Assembly (NCBI GenBank): GCA_946628805.1
Contig: CAMOXB010000082.1
Span: 1 to 5,572 of the forward strand
Origin: an uncultured Pseudomonadota bacterium
Lineage (GTDB): Bacteria; Pseudomonadota; Alphaproteobacteria; Rs-D84
Length of the DNA stretch: 5,572 nucleotides
Reading direction: 5' to 3'
Every line of letters begins with the position of its first letter. Position 1 is the stretch's first letter. Below are positions 5,572 through 5,572 of this stretch, piece by piece. Made by a program: the position numbers and the translations under genes. Below the pieces are notes generated by a model that was not told the DNA's origin, ran no database searches, and worked only from the letters and a program-made list of their open reading frames with translations.

Positions 5572-5572
5572 A

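Overview
The window is a compactly coded, AT-rich bacterial chromosome segment. It most resembles an alphaproteobacterium of the small-genome, AT-rich, host- or gut-associated kind. This placement rests on the first, partial gene, which ends like alphaproteobacterial TrmN6-type tRNA methyltransferases, and on a membrane-anchored M23 peptidase encoded directly before a bactofilin, an arrangement I associate with Alphaproteobacteria. It is inference from recalled family features, not a database search. The coding style is uniform, and I see no transposase, integrase, CRISPR array, tRNA or rRNA.

Layout. Positions 2-2343 hold four plus-strand genes packed as one probable operon: the 3' end of a trmN6-like methyltransferase gene, an M23 (LytM-type) peptidase, a bactofilin and an RpiB/LacAB-family sugar-phosphate isomerase. 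Two junctions are ATGA stop/start overlaps, and the third has a strong Shine-Dalgarno in a 10-base gap. The operon ends in a hairpin terminator at 2349-2372. That terminator also lies at the end of the minus-strand leucyl-tRNA synthetase gene (2371-4773), which converges on it. An intergenic region of about 190 bases (4774-4960) follows. It carries a near-consensus sigma-70 promoter for a plus-strand gene of 131 codons with no recognised family (4961-5356), a weaker candidate promoter facing leuS, and a 13-base direct repeat whose two copies overlap both -10 elements. A perfect 12-bp hairpin terminator at 5355-5383 separates that gene from the C-terminal end of a minus-strand gene encoding a Pro/Lys/Glu-rich tail (5401-5571), which runs off the window.

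How the genes work together. The peptidase and the bactofilin probably form a cell-shape module: a bactofilin polymer under the inner membrane would position a peptidoglycan hydrolase through that enzyme's cytoplasmic N-terminus. The methyltransferase and the RpiB-like enzyme look like operon passengers with tRNA-modification and sugar-phosphate roles. LeuS is housekeeping, but its sequence type is unusual for an alphaproteobacterium.

I do not see a clear new multi-gene system. The best leads are the peptidase/bactofilin pair, the atypical LeuRS, and the unrecognised 131-residue basic protein with its own strong promoter and terminator.
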